Assembly: GCF_018861735.1 (NCBI RefSeq)
Contig: NZ_JAHLEB010000024.1
Coordinates: 1-64,000 of the forward strand
Direction of reading: 5' to 3'
Source of the DNA: Clostridium lacusfryxellense
GTDB lineage: Bacteria > Bacillota > Clostridia > Clostridiales > Clostridiaceae
DNA: 64,000 bases
This document shows, piece after piece, positions 17,771 through 26,294 of the stretch. The position numbers were made by a program, and so were the translations under genes. Below the pieces are notes generated by a model. The model saw nothing but the letters and a program-made list of their open reading frames with translations. It did no database searches and was not told the DNA's origin. Every line of letters begins with the position of its first letter. Position 1 is the stretch's first letter.

Positions 17771-17995
17771 CTATTCTGTAACTAGGCTGTACTGATCTTG
17801 TCTGTCAAGGCCGAATAGTGGATAAGTTTTGATGTTAGAGATAGCTTGTCCTATTGCAAAGATGTCCTCGTCTGTTGCAGTAACTTTTAAGTTACCCATT
17901 GTTTTTGTTACGAATTTGTCTTTCCCATTAACATCAATACCTACCTTCATTGTAAGTTTTAATGCACTGGCTACCTTTGTGGATACTACTGCCAT
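17771..17995 (-). CDS. DUF1659 family small protein
   Basis: A protein of about 74 residues starting MAVVSTKVASALKLTMKVG and continuing with DEDIFAIGQAISNIKTYPL, matching DUF1659. The open frame extends six codons further up, but AAAGGAGTG lies inside that extension, so the ATG at 17995 is the start. It pairs with the DUF2922 gene downstream and the sigma-like gene 80 bases upstream. The role of this conserved trio is unknown. Confidence 0.8.
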   Translation of the reverse strand: MAVVSTKVASALKLTMKVGIDVNGKDKFVTKTMGNLKVTATDEDIFAIGQAISNIKTYPLFGLDRQDQYSLVTE

Positions 17996-18074
17996 GTCAA
18001 TCACTCCTTTCAATTTGCGTTCACTAAGTATATATGTCGCTGCAAAAGTTTGTGCGCAAGATTTTAATATATAC

Positions 18075-18608
18075 TTACATAAGTGCCTTTAGCTTTTTAA
18101 GTGCTTTCTTCTTAATCCTTGCAAAGTAATGGTAGCTTTTATCACTATCGCAAGCAATTTCTCCTAATGAGTGTCCTTGAATATAAAACCTTTCTAATAT
18201 TGTTCGTTCATAGGGCTCTAAGGTTTCTAGCGAAACATACAACTTTTTCACTTCCTCATAAGCAATGACCTCATCCTCTAATGTAAACTCATACTTATCT
18301 GCCGCATCTAAATCTAACATATCATTATTTGGAACCTCCCTAAAATGCTTTATTTCTCTTTTTAGTAGAGCTTTATAGTTCATTCTTATGGCATTTATAC
18401 AATATCCATTGAAGCTATTGCTGCCAAGCTTATACAATGCTATAGCTTTAATTACTGAAAGATTCCCATGTTGAATTAAATCAGTTATTTCGAATCCTGG
18501 AATGTGGTACCTCGAAGCCTCCTTAAATATGAGATATTTAAACTTTTCTAATAGTTTCTCTGTAGCTCCATTAATTTTATTTTTTGCATCCCCAACCAAC
18601 TCTTCCAT
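18075..18608 (-). CDS. Small sigma-70-type RNA polymerase sigma factor
   Basis: A protein of about 177 residues with a region-2-like helix set (ITDLIQHGNLSVIKAIALY) and a C-terminal region 4 with helix-turn-helix (LEPYERTILERFYIQGHSLGE, split here from the following CDSDKSYHYFARIKKKALKKL). It should direct RNA polymerase to a small regulon, possibly the downstream DUF1659/DUF2922 genes. Site AAGGTAGGTG favours the ATG at 18608 over a GTG at 18617. No anti-sigma gene is adjacent. A phage late-gene activator is the main alternative, given the DnaD-type gene upstream. Confidence 0.75.
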   Translation of the reverse strand: MEELVGDAKNKINGATEKLLEKFKYLIFKEASRYHIPGFEITDLIQHGNLSVIKAIALYKLGSNSFNGYCINAIRMNYKALLKREIKHFREVPNNDMLDLDAADKYEFTLEDEVIAYEEVKKLYVSLETLEPYERTILERFYIQGHSLGEIACDSDKSYHYFARIKKKALKKLKALM

Positions 18609-18663
18609 AAAATACACCTACCTTTTAATTTTTAGTATATGATATTTATAAAATGAATTACCT

Positions 18664-19680
18664 CTACAATTGGCCTAATAGCTGCTTTTCTAGGATATCA
18701 AAGTCATATTGTCTTTGTTCATAATCGCAGAATCCGCCCTGTTTAACATTTTTACCTGTCTTCTTGTCCTTTTTATTGATCCATTGTTTTTGATATGCTA
18801 TTACCTGACTTTCAGTTTTTACATCATTATTTATCCAGTTATTAAGTACTTTGGAAATATATATAATTGTTTTGACATTATAGCTCACAGCCTCATTGAT
18901 AGCCATTATTATAATTTTGCTACTTACCTGTTTTGTAAAAGCTAATATTATTTCTTGCACTATAGGAGATATAACATGTATGTTCTCTTCAAAGACTTTG
19001 ATGACATTTTTTATTTCATCTTCTCCTTTAATAATTACCTGGGCTTCTTTAATAATTACCTGGGCTTCTTTAATCATTACTGCTTCTTCTTTATTCTTTA
19101 ATCCTTGCTCATTATTCTTTACTTCTTGTTCTTTACTCCTTATTCTATTAGTTCCATGCTCTATGCAAGGGGCTATAGAGGGGCTACCAAGGGGGATTTC
19201 TTCAGTAATTTTATCATCTTCTAAATTTTTATCTAAATTGGTGTTTTTGCCTATACATTCCTCCACTATAAAATCCTCAAAAATTTTCTTAACATCTAAT
19301 TGAGCTGCCTTGCATATATCAAACAACACTTTAATAAATTCTTTGCTTTTTACCCGTTTCAACTCTTTCTGAACTCCTAGCACTGAATTTATGTTATTGG
19401 GTGAATTATACTTTATCCAATTTAGTATCATAATTTCTTTAGTATCCTTGTTGTATAGAATCTTACCGAAGTCGCAAAATCTTTTAATTAGCTCCTCTAC
19501 ATAATCTTTACTATACCCCAGCTCTGTGGCAATGTACTTTGGCGAGATTTCATAGATGCCGCTCTGAGTGGATTTTGTATTAGATATAATATATAAGTAA
19601 AAGTACCTTTCATCCGGTTGAAGGTCAATCACAAAGCTGTCACTCCAAAATTCTGTAAAGATCTGTCTGTATTTTGCCAT
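18664..19680 (-). CDS. DnaD-domain replication initiation protein (phage type)
   Basis: A 338-residue protein. The N-terminal winged-helix part (KYRQIFTEFWSDSFVIDL, PDERYFYLYIIS) is typical of phage replisome organisers. The centre is a charged, low-complexity coil with repeated VIIKEAQ units. The C-terminal part (about 225-300) has the DnaD pattern with helices containing IIIMAINEAVSYNVKTIIYISKVL cut by variable turns and the YxxxxLxxW-type end at NNWINNDV. Such proteins load the replicative helicase at a phage or plasmid origin. The usual partner, a DnaC-like loader, is absent. The gene is probably a relic of, or cargo from, a prophage. Confidence 0.75.
   Translation of the reverse strand: MAKYRQIFTEFWSDSFVIDLQPDERYFYLYIISNTKSTQSGIYEISPKYIATELGYSKDYVEELIKRFCDFGKILYNKDTKEIMILNWIKYNSPNNINSVLGVQKELKRVKSKEFIKVLFDICKAAQLDVKKIFEDFIVEECIGKNTNLDKNLEDDKITEEIPLGSPSIAPCIEHGTNRIRSKEQEVKNNEQGLKNKEEAVMIKEAQVIIKEAQVIIKGEDEIKNVIKVFEENIHVISPIVQEIILAFTKQVSSKIIIMAINEAVSYNVKTIIYISKVLNNWINNDVKTESQVIAYQKQWINKKDKKTGKNVKQGGFCDYEQRQYDFDILEKQLLGQL
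19029..19070. repeat. 21-bp tandem repeat inside the DnaD gene
   Basis: Two back-to-back, essentially identical copies of a 21-base unit (19029-19049 and 19050-19070), with a degenerate third unit after them. They encode the repeated VIIKEAQ in the linker. The period is a multiple of three, so copy number can change without a frameshift. Confidence 0.85.
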
Positions 19681-19764
19681 TATTTATTCCTCCTATAATT
19701 ATATTTTTAAATGCATCAGCAATCTAATCTTTTATCCTCAGCATCAAATTTTACTTTTATAAAT

Positions 19765-20016
19765 TTACTGTGTTTTCATTTTACTATTAACTGTAGTTAA
19801 CGGTTTTGGTAAAAAAATATACTCTCTGTAATCTAACTGATTATCCGTACACCACTTCATAATCCCATTAAAAAATTTAATCCCTGGAGTGTTATTATTA
19901 ACCAATACTCGATATACATGTGCTACGTCTACTCCTATAGCCTTAGAAAGCCTTGTGTAACTACTATTAAACCTTTCATTCATTAAAGTCTGCAGCGCAT
20001 ATTTATTTAAACCCAT
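19765..20016 (-). CDS. Small Cro/XRE-like DNA-binding protein
   Basis: An 83-residue protein with a helix-turn-helix-like region: YTRLSKAIGVDVAHVYRVLV, then NNTPGIKFFNGIMKWC. It resembles phage Cro-type regulators. It lies upstream of the DnaD-type gene on the same strand and diverges from the regulator at 20192, so the shared 175-base region probably carries operators for both. An ATTG-TCTG-CAAT dyad is found at 20058-20069. The ribosome binding site is a GGGGG run just before the ATG. Confidence 0.65.
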   Translation of the reverse strand: MGLNKYALQTLMNERFNSSYTRLSKAIGVDVAHVYRVLVNNNTPGIKFFNGIMKWCTDNQLDYREYIFLPKPLTTVNSKMKTQ

Positions 20017-20139
20017 CTAATCCCCCCCTTAATTATTACATTATTTGTAATTAATTCATTGTCTGCAATTAATATATCATAACTATTCCTGCTCTGCAAT
20101 ACTTTTTTTACCATAATTATATTTATTTTCTATAATGCA

Positions 20140-20169
20140 TTGACTATAAACAATACAAAATGATATAAT
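20140..20169 (+). promoter_or_regulatory. Promoter of the 218-residue regulator
   Basis: A TTGACT -35 box (20140-20145) and a perfect TATAAT -10 box (20164-20169), 18 bases apart, 22 bases upstream of the TTG start. Confidence 0.7.
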
Positions 20170-20191
20170 ACTTATTAAAAGAGGTGATTAT

Positions 20192-20848
20192 TTGGCTGAC
20201 TACAGTAATTTTGATCTAGTTACATTTGCTATATTATTAGAAAAAGCTAAAGGTGATCGTTCAATTACTCAATATGCAAATTCAGTTGATGTAAGTGCTG
20301 CCCATATCTCTAGATTACTTCGAAAGCTAGTAAATTGCCCACCATCTCCAGACACAATAAGCAAATTTTCTAGTGATGCTTCAAATGGTGTTACATATAG
20401 TGAATTAATGATGGCTGCAGGTCATATAGATGATAAAACAGAAGAAACTTCTATAGAAAATAAACGAGCACTAACCAAAGAAAATGAGAAGAAATTTTTT
20501 CAAGTTATTTTATCTGACCTATATACCCGCGATTTTGAGTGGAATTTAAATAAAACAATAAATGGACCTGTTGATTTAATGATTGAGATAAGTAACTGGG
20601 AATATTCCAAATGGTACATTCAAATTAAACCATTTGTTACTTCTAGAACAATTTATAGTATTTATGGAGAAATAGCTTGTATTGAACTTACCTCAGATTC
20701 TAAAGTATCTATCGCCGTTGGAAGTAATGACGAGTTTGATTTTCTAATAAATACCCCTCCTAAATCTTTAAGAGCAAATCTTTATGTGATGCTGTTAAAT
20801 TTAAATAGTGGAAAAATAATTAAAGAGGAAGAGCTATGCCAGTATTAA
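20192..20848 (+). CDS. HTH-domain protein with unrecognised C-terminal sensor-like region
   Basis: A 218-residue protein. The first 80 residues form a helix-turn-helix region (ITQYANSVDVSAAHISRLLRK). Residues 100-215 are alternating strands and helices (WYIQIKPF, IYGEIACIEL) that I cannot assign, possibly a PD-(D/E)xK-like or ligand-sensing fold. The start is a TTG placed 5 bases after GAGGTG. Its last 15 bases overlap, tail to tail, the end of the GTPase-like gene, a tight convergent arrangement that makes a functional link plausible but unproven. Confidence 0.65.
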   Translation: MADYSNFDLVTFAILLEKAKGDRSITQYANSVDVSAAHISRLLRKLVNCPPSPDTISKFSSDASNGVTYSELMMAAGHIDDKTEETSIENKRALTKENEKKFFQVILSDLYTRDFEWNLNKTINGPVDLMIEISNWEYSKWYIQIKPFVTSRTIYSIYGEIACIELTSDSKVSIAVGSNDEFDFLINTPPKSLRANLYVMLLNLNSGKIIKEEELCQY

Positions 20849-22297
20849 CCGGTCATAGCTTTTTCTTATACTCATATCGCGTATTACTCTAGTTTTTCTA
20901 TCTAAAATACTTGAAATGCAGGTATACGGATTTTCAACAATTATTATATCATCTATATCATTTGCCGATATTTCTTGATTATTTTTATTTTTACATACTA
21001 TTTTATGAATTTCCGCATCATACTCCCCTTGTTTATCTTTAGTTATTTTTGATAAATATGCATTATCAAAGGTCTCAAATATCTTTCTCTCAATAGTATC
21101 TTTATCGAATTTACAAGTTCCGCCTGCAATAACCTCTTGAGCTTCTTCTAATTTACCAATTATATCATTACGAGTTGTTGCAACTTGCTGCTTTAAACTT
21201 TCAATAAAAGCCTCATAATCATTTCGTGTATATTCCTCGTAGGAGCTCGTCTTATCAATCTTTGTTATTACTACTATACATTTTTGATCTGATTTAATAA
21301 TATCCTTTAGTTCAACAACAAACTTACCATCAACTAATTCTCCACCTGTAGCAGCCGCTATAATTAGTATCTTACAATCTACCTTAAGATTAGCACTAGT
21401 GCCTTCTTCTATTTTTTTATTTCCTTGTAGGTTTCTAAACACAACTCCTTCTTTTAACTTTTTAGGTAGCCTCTGTTTAGTTTTATCATCAAATTTTAAC
21501 ATCAATATTGCATGTTCAAAAAGTAACCTATATGATACTATTTCATGAAATTCTTCTAATTGTTCTTTGTATTTATTAAAGATTTTTGTAGGTACTATAG
21601 TTTTTTCTAAAATATTTTCCTCATCTAACGAAATTTCATGGCGATACCCATAAAAATTATCTATATTTAATTTTGAATATATTATATTATCAAGAAGTTT
21701 TATAAGATTTTCATTTGTTATGTTGTTTATTATATAATTTCGAATATCATCCTCTTTTGTAAAATTCAGCTGCAATTCTTTTGCTATCTCCTGAAATTTT
21801 TGAATTAATATAACATTCCTAAACAAATTATACACACCTTGAAACAATTCAATATTAGTCTTAGCACCCATGTCATTATTTTTCATTACGCCTGCACTAT
21901 TTGCCCCATGAGTAATACATTTTTTAATATCAAATTTATATTCTGGGTTTATGTTTAAAGCAACTAAAATTAAATCGCTAATTATATCACTTTTAGTTCT
22001 CGCCTTTAAAAAAAGCCTACTCTTTGTATCCTCAAGAATGATTATATCTGTCTGTATTATATTACTATTTCCTGACGTAGAAATAGTCTTACTTAACATC
22101 TTCTTCCCTTCCTCATCTACAAATTGTAGGCAAAAAGTAGTTTTACCAGCTCCACTAGCCCCTACTAAATCGATAATAATAGGTTTCGCAGTTTTGATTA
22201 CTTGTTTATAGAAAGTTATACTCTCAGTTACACTGTCTACTTCTTTATTAACTCTTTTCAAATCATTAATGCTCTCTTCTACTTTTTCATATATCAT
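20834..22297 (-). CDS. GTPase-like P-loop protein of unknown role
   Basis: A protein of 487 residues. A P-loop GASGAGKTT lies at about residue 47, and a TKID motif at about 345, the G4 guanine-recognition motif, follows a beta strand (CIVVITKID). A long helical insert separates them, giving a large GTPase layout reminiscent of dynamin- or AIG1-type defence GTPases rather than housekeeping Era or Obg proteins. No membrane segment is seen. The open frame begins earlier, but the GGGGG site lies inside that part, so the ATG at 22297 is preferred. I do not recognise the family. Confidence 0.6.
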   Translation of the reverse strand: MIYEKVEESINDLKRVNKEVDSVTESITFYKQVIKTAKPIIIDLVGASGAGKTTFCLQFVDEEGKKMLSKTISTSGNSNIIQTDIIILEDTKSRLFLKARTKSDIISDLILVALNINPEYKFDIKKCITHGANSAGVMKNNDMGAKTNIELFQGVYNLFRNVILIQKFQEIAKELQLNFTKEDDIRNYIINNITNENLIKLLDNIIYSKLNIDNFYGYRHEISLDEENILEKTIVPTKIFNKYKEQLEEFHEIVSYRLLFEHAILMLKFDDKTKQRLPKKLKEGVVFRNLQGNKKIEEGTSANLKVDCKILIIAAATGGELVDGKFVVELKDIIKSDQKCIVVITKIDKTSSYEEYTRNDYEAFIESLKQQVATTRNDIIGKLEEAQEVIAGGTCKFDKDTIERKIFETFDNAYLSKITKDKQGEYDAEIHKIVCKNKNNQEISANDIDDIIIVENPYTCISSILDRKTRVIRDMSIRKSYDRLILA

Positions 22298-22440
22298 AAT
22301 AAACCCCCATATTTGCATATTTTGATTGTATATAATAGCCCATCTTTATTCATAATATTTACTATTATGTAATTATATTCTGCAAAACTTTCATATTCCC
22401 TTTAATGTGAAATAAAATACACAATTTGTTCTTATTTTGC

Positions 22441-22512
22441 ACCTTTATGTGTTTTAGTTTGGTGAAATATTGGACGTGAAAAAAAGGCAGTAGCCAAAGC
22501 TACTGCCAAATG
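22441..22512 (-). repeat. Dispersed terminator cassette, copy B
   Basis: The hairpin GGCAGTAGCC/GGCTACTGCC-type stem (22488-22509) with a following T-rich run on the minus strand, preceded by the leader CCTTTATGTGTTTTAGTTT. The same cassette is found at 2067-2128. Here it closes the frameshifted AAA ATPase gene. Confidence 0.6.
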
Positions 22513-22598
22513 TCCCAATAAATATAATTTCCTGGAGTATTCCTCTTAAATTATTCAAATGCAATTTCCCCGTTACATAACCAATTGCAGGTACACGC

Positions 22599-23859
22599 TT
22601 ATTCCATGTATAACCTAATTAAACTTGGAAAGCTATGACCATCGTCTAAAAAATATTGTAGATAAGATGCAAATTCGTCATAATTTTCTCTATACACTTC
22701 CAATATTTGTATTAAATTCTTTCTCGCATCTGTTAGAATATAATTATTAAGATTTAAAAGTGCAATAGTATATGTCGCTCTTATATTTCTCATATCCTGT
22801 GCATCCTTATATGTTGGAATAATTTCTCCACTAGCTAAATTATATGTTAGATACTCTTTAGGGTTTTATTTGCTGAAATATCATCATTTCTAATATTTTC
22901 TAATTTCATTGTCGTCTTTAATATATTTTCCATGGTATGCCCATATGTCTCATCTATTTTATCATCGTCAAATAAAGATACTCCATTTTTGTCTTTAATT
23001 AATATTCTGAGCTGCTCTGCTTTAATATCCCCCACTATATGAGGTGAATGAGTTGCAATTATTAATTGATTATTAATACCTATGTTTTCATAAACCTTTA
23101 TTATTTTTTGCTGCCACTCTGGATGTAGTGATATTTCAGGTTCATCTATTAATATTATTGAATTATTAGCGTCTAAAAATTTCAAAGATAATGCTCTTAA
23201 AAATAATTGTTTTTCTCCTGAGGACAGTCCATTTATATCAAACTCTTTGCCCAAGCTATTTTTAAAAACAGGTTTTGTGTCTTCATCCTCTGACAATCCT
23301 ATAAGTTTAACATCTAAATCCATAATAAAAAATATACTGTTTATTTCATCGCATACTTTATCAATTACTTCACCAATAATTTTATTTCTATTTTTAAATA
23401 TCTCCTTATTTATCTTTGTAGCTATGAATGAAGGAACATTTTCCGTTATGCTTTGATCTACTATATTTAAAAAACTAGGTAAAAACTTAAATGTATTATC
23501 TACCTTTTTAAGCTTATCAAAATTAATTTCTGCGGGCATATATATCACTTTAGGATCATCCTTATTACTATTAACACCTATAATATCAGGATCTAATATT
23601 CCAACCTCTCTATCATCAAGCTGAACAGTTGTATGGAAATTTCCAGGCTGCAACTCAATTTCAAGCGAATTTATTGGATTATACCCCTTATAATCAACTT
23701 CAAAAGATTCAAATAAACTTTTAACAAGGTAGTCTTTCCAGTCCCGTTATTACCAATAACAACTACAGTATTTAAAGGAATTCCTTTGCTATCACAAAAA
23801 TCTACTTCTAAATTATTTAGTATTTCATGATTATTAAATATAATTTTTTTTAACTTCAT
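22599..23859 (-). pseudogene. AAA/RecF-like ATPase, broken by two frameshifts
   Basis: Three open pieces form one gene of about 420 residues: Walker A GNNGTGKTTLLK in the first (23671-23859), signature LSSGEKQ, Walker B IILIDEPE and the ATHSPH loop in the second (22847-23653), and a C-terminal piece (22599-22793). Adding one A to the run at 23719-23722 joins the first two, giving SLFESFEVDYKGYNP between them. Adding one A at 22857-22859 joins the last, giving EYLTYNLASGEIIPTYKDAQ. These OLD/RecF-like ATPases often belong to defence systems, but no nuclease partner is adjacent. A hairpin terminator follows. Confidence 0.8.
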
Positions 23860-24066
23860 TTTTTCACCTCATTAAAATTATTTAGAATCTATATTCATTA
23901 TTTCCATATTTACTGCTCAATTACCGAGATAAATTTATATACTTAATATTATTATACCCCAAATACGTATTCCATCAAAGTAATACGTAAAAGCTTCTCA
24001 AAATGTGATAATTTTATTTTATACTTACCCATCTAATGATATATTTATTGTCTAAGATAAATTCAA

Positions 24067-24097
24067 AAAATGATGAGAACAATAATATCTCATCACT
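24067..24097 (-). terminator. Terminator after the gene fragment at 24.2 kb
   Basis: Perfect 8-base arms TGATGAGA/TCTCATCA with a 9-base loop and a TTTTTT run on the minus strand. Confidence 0.75.
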
Positions 24098-24179
24098 TTT
24101 ATAATTCCCATTAAAGATTTACCTTCATAAAATTTATGACCACCAATCCAACCTAAAAATAAGCATAAAAGTAAAACCA

Positions 24180-24613
24180 TCATATTTTAATTTTGCATTC
24201 TAAAATTGCCTTTTTAATGCCTTTATAATCTGTTACTATAGGATTCAACTTTATTAAGGGATTAATACCTATGCTCTTTTGTGCGCCCATTTCTTCATTG
24301 AGTTGCTCTGTTGGTACTATATAAAACTCCCATTGGTCTACATTTAAAGGATCTACTGTAGTCTTATCTTTATGTTTTAACAAACAAAATACGTATACAT
24401 CGGCTTGTCTTTTAGCCTCGCAATCATATTTATTACTTTCACTATCCAATCTCTTTGTAGGACTAATATCGAATGATATTTTAGAATGCTGTGTTTGCCT
24501 CCACGATTGCAAATAAGCAGCTGACCGCTAACTACTTTTCTTTCTCTAAATGCTAAAAGAATAATAGCTATAAGTCCTATAATAATGACTGTAGTAGACG
24601 AAATATTACTCAT
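24180..24613 (-). pseudogene. Membrane-anchored hypothetical protein, truncated and frameshifted
   Basis: An N-terminal piece begins with a transmembrane helix (SSTTVIIIGLIAIILLAF) and runs on in the wrong frame. A second frame supplies the C-terminal body from about 24512 (SAAYLQSWRQTQHSK, ADVYVFCLLKHKDK, QWEFYIVPTEQL), which looks like a conserved protein tail. A stop codon also precedes the second frame near RSAAYLQ, so at least two lesions are present. I know the tail as a recurring hypothetical protein, without a function. Confidence 0.6.
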
Positions 24614-24716
24614 ATATGTACTCCTCTCTATAATATTATTGTGTGTGTTACCTTTTTAGGTTAAAATACTTTTACATAAAATATAACATTCAATGTAATA
24701 CCTTGTATAAACAAGA

Positions 24717-24746
24717 AATGCCGCGAAAGTCTCCCTTCACGACATT
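24717..24746. other. Hairpin in the region upstream of the broken membrane gene
   Basis: An imperfect inverted repeat, AATGCCGCGAAA against TTCACGACATT, sits between the broken gene and the 93-residue gene. It may be a weak terminator for the latter, but no long T run follows. Confidence 0.35.
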
Positions 24747-24951
24747 TGTTATGTGCCTATATCTAGCCTATACCATCATTTATGCTTATTTAATATGCAA
24801 TAAGGCTATATTTAACTGCATAAAAGGTGTCTAATTGAGAATATCTACCCCATTTATGCATGATTTATCCCTTTATTTTTAGTCACTTTTCTTAAAAAAA
24901 GATAGTTTATATAATAAACTATTATTAACATAATCGACCTTTATAAATTGC

Positions 24952-25233
24952 TTAAAACCAATTAATAAAAGAAGGTAAACCTCTATATTTACATGAAACA
25001 TTAGATATATTATTATATAAATTTAAAACTGATTTAGGAGCTTTAAACCTATTTGTGGCTAGGTATAATGTTATAGCATTACTTAGTTTTGTGCAAATAA
25101 GGCTATACTCTTCGTCATGTTCAAGTTTTATTTTAAATGGAATAAGAACATTAGTTAAATCTTGATTATTTTTAACTTCAGAATCATTCAAAACATCTTT
25201 TAATTCATTTAATAAAGGATAATTTTCATTCAT
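24952..25233 (-). CDS. Possible bacteriocin immunity protein (enterocin A-immunity-like)
   Basis: A 93-residue, all-helical, soluble protein with an AAGGAGGTG site. Its C-terminal half (ICTKLSNAITLYLATNRFKAP, then SVLNLYNNIS) matches the general pattern of the class II bacteriocin immunity four-helix family: a leucine-rich helix, a YL-T-xxKxP turn, then a LY helix. No bacteriocin precursor with a double-glycine leader is found within 1 kb. If the call is right it would be an orphan immunity gene, a type known to protect against competitors' peptides. Confidence 0.45.
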   Translation of the reverse strand: MNENYPLLNELKDVLNDSEVKNNQDLTNVLIPFKIKLEHDEEYSLICTKLSNAITLYLATNRFKAPKSVLNLYNNISNVSCKYRGLPSFINWF

Positions 25234-25256
25234 TTATACAACACCTCCTTAATAGG

Positions 25257-25903
25257 CCCATGAAGAACATAGCTTCAACCAGAAGTAACATCTTATATTA
25301 AAACGTTGATAAATACTTCATTATAAACCTTTTGTGCTTCGTTAATTGCTAAAATTAAATATATAGCAATGGTTTCTCTGTTTTCATAACCTTAATCTGA
25401 TCTGATCTTATTATCTAAATTATTTTATAGAGTTTATATTAAAAATTATTACAAGTCGGTCTCAAAAAGTTCCTATAATGTAAAGAGTAGGAACTTTCTC
25501 TGAGATTAGCTTACCATATACATCTAAAATACTCAATAAAATGCTTTAAATACACCTAAGTTCTAGTTCCAAAATTATATCAAGATATTTTATTATTGGA
25601 GGAACATTTTAAAGAATTAGATAGTATATTCTGCCATCACTTAAACAAATATTTATGTTTTAACTTTTTTCTGATTCAATTTTAATGTTTTAGTAATATT
25701 ATCAATCTCTGTATATTATTTAAAATATAAATAAAAAGGTATAATGTGGTATAATGTGGTATTAAAGAATAATATAGGAACTATAAAAGTGTTGCATATT
25801 ATAATATTATAGAAAACATGTTATAATTTTATAATATTGTGTATATTCTAAAATATAATTCATTAAACATTGTATTTTATTAGGAAGTAAGGAGGACATT
25901 AAA
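25257..25903. other. Intergenic stretch with a hairpin and a possible gene remnant
   Basis: An inverted repeat AAAGTTCCTA/TAGGAACTTT with CTCA/TGAG outer arms lies at 25461-25504. On the minus strand near 25300-25400, about 30 codons without a start (IAIYLILAINEAQKVYNEVF) look like the end of a decayed gene. Otherwise I see only AT-rich sequence. Confidence 0.4.
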
Positions 25904-26176
25904 ATGTCAAAAACTTTTTGTATGAGTTGTAAAAAAGAAGTTAGTGAGGATTTAAACAAATGCGAATGTGGAGGCGAATTTTTTGTATATGGGGACAAAT
26001 TTCATTTTGGAGTAAATGGGATAACTTGCAATTGTGGAAACGATAAGTTCTCTTTAAATTTGCATATGGATTATAAAGAAAAAGCAGTAAGCAATTTCAA
26101 CTGTACTAAATGCAGTAATCTTGTTGTAACCGAAAGCTATAGAGACAAAGACGATTTAATGTACGTACTTGAGTGA
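25904..26176 (+). CDS. Small zinc-ribbon protein
   Basis: A 90-residue cytosolic protein with GTAAGGAGG before its ATG. Eight or more cysteines are arranged in pairs: CMSC and CEC in the first 26 residues, CNCGN in the middle and CTKC near residue 66. It should bind two zinc ions. It ends DDLMYVLE. I do not recognise the family. Small zinc ribbons like this often bind nucleic acid or act as adaptors. It stands upstream of the dehydrogenase gene but 118 bases separate them, so they need not be co-transcribed. Confidence 0.65.
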   Translation: MSKTFCMSCKKEVSEDLNKCECGGEFFVYGDKFHFGVNGITCNCGNDKFSLNLHMDYKEKAVSNFNCTKCSNLVVTESYRDKDDLMYVLE

Positions 26177-26294
26177 TGAATAATAGTTGAATATATTATA
26201 CAATTTAGTGAAAACTAATACAGTGGGTGTAATCGGTTGATCGTCAACACTCGCGGTGAAATTAACATAGAATAAATAGAGAGGAGATGGTATA

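Noticed and set aside
17476-20016. Intact prophage
   Set aside because: Only replication-type and regulator genes are seen. Integrase, terminase, capsid and lysis genes are absent from the window.
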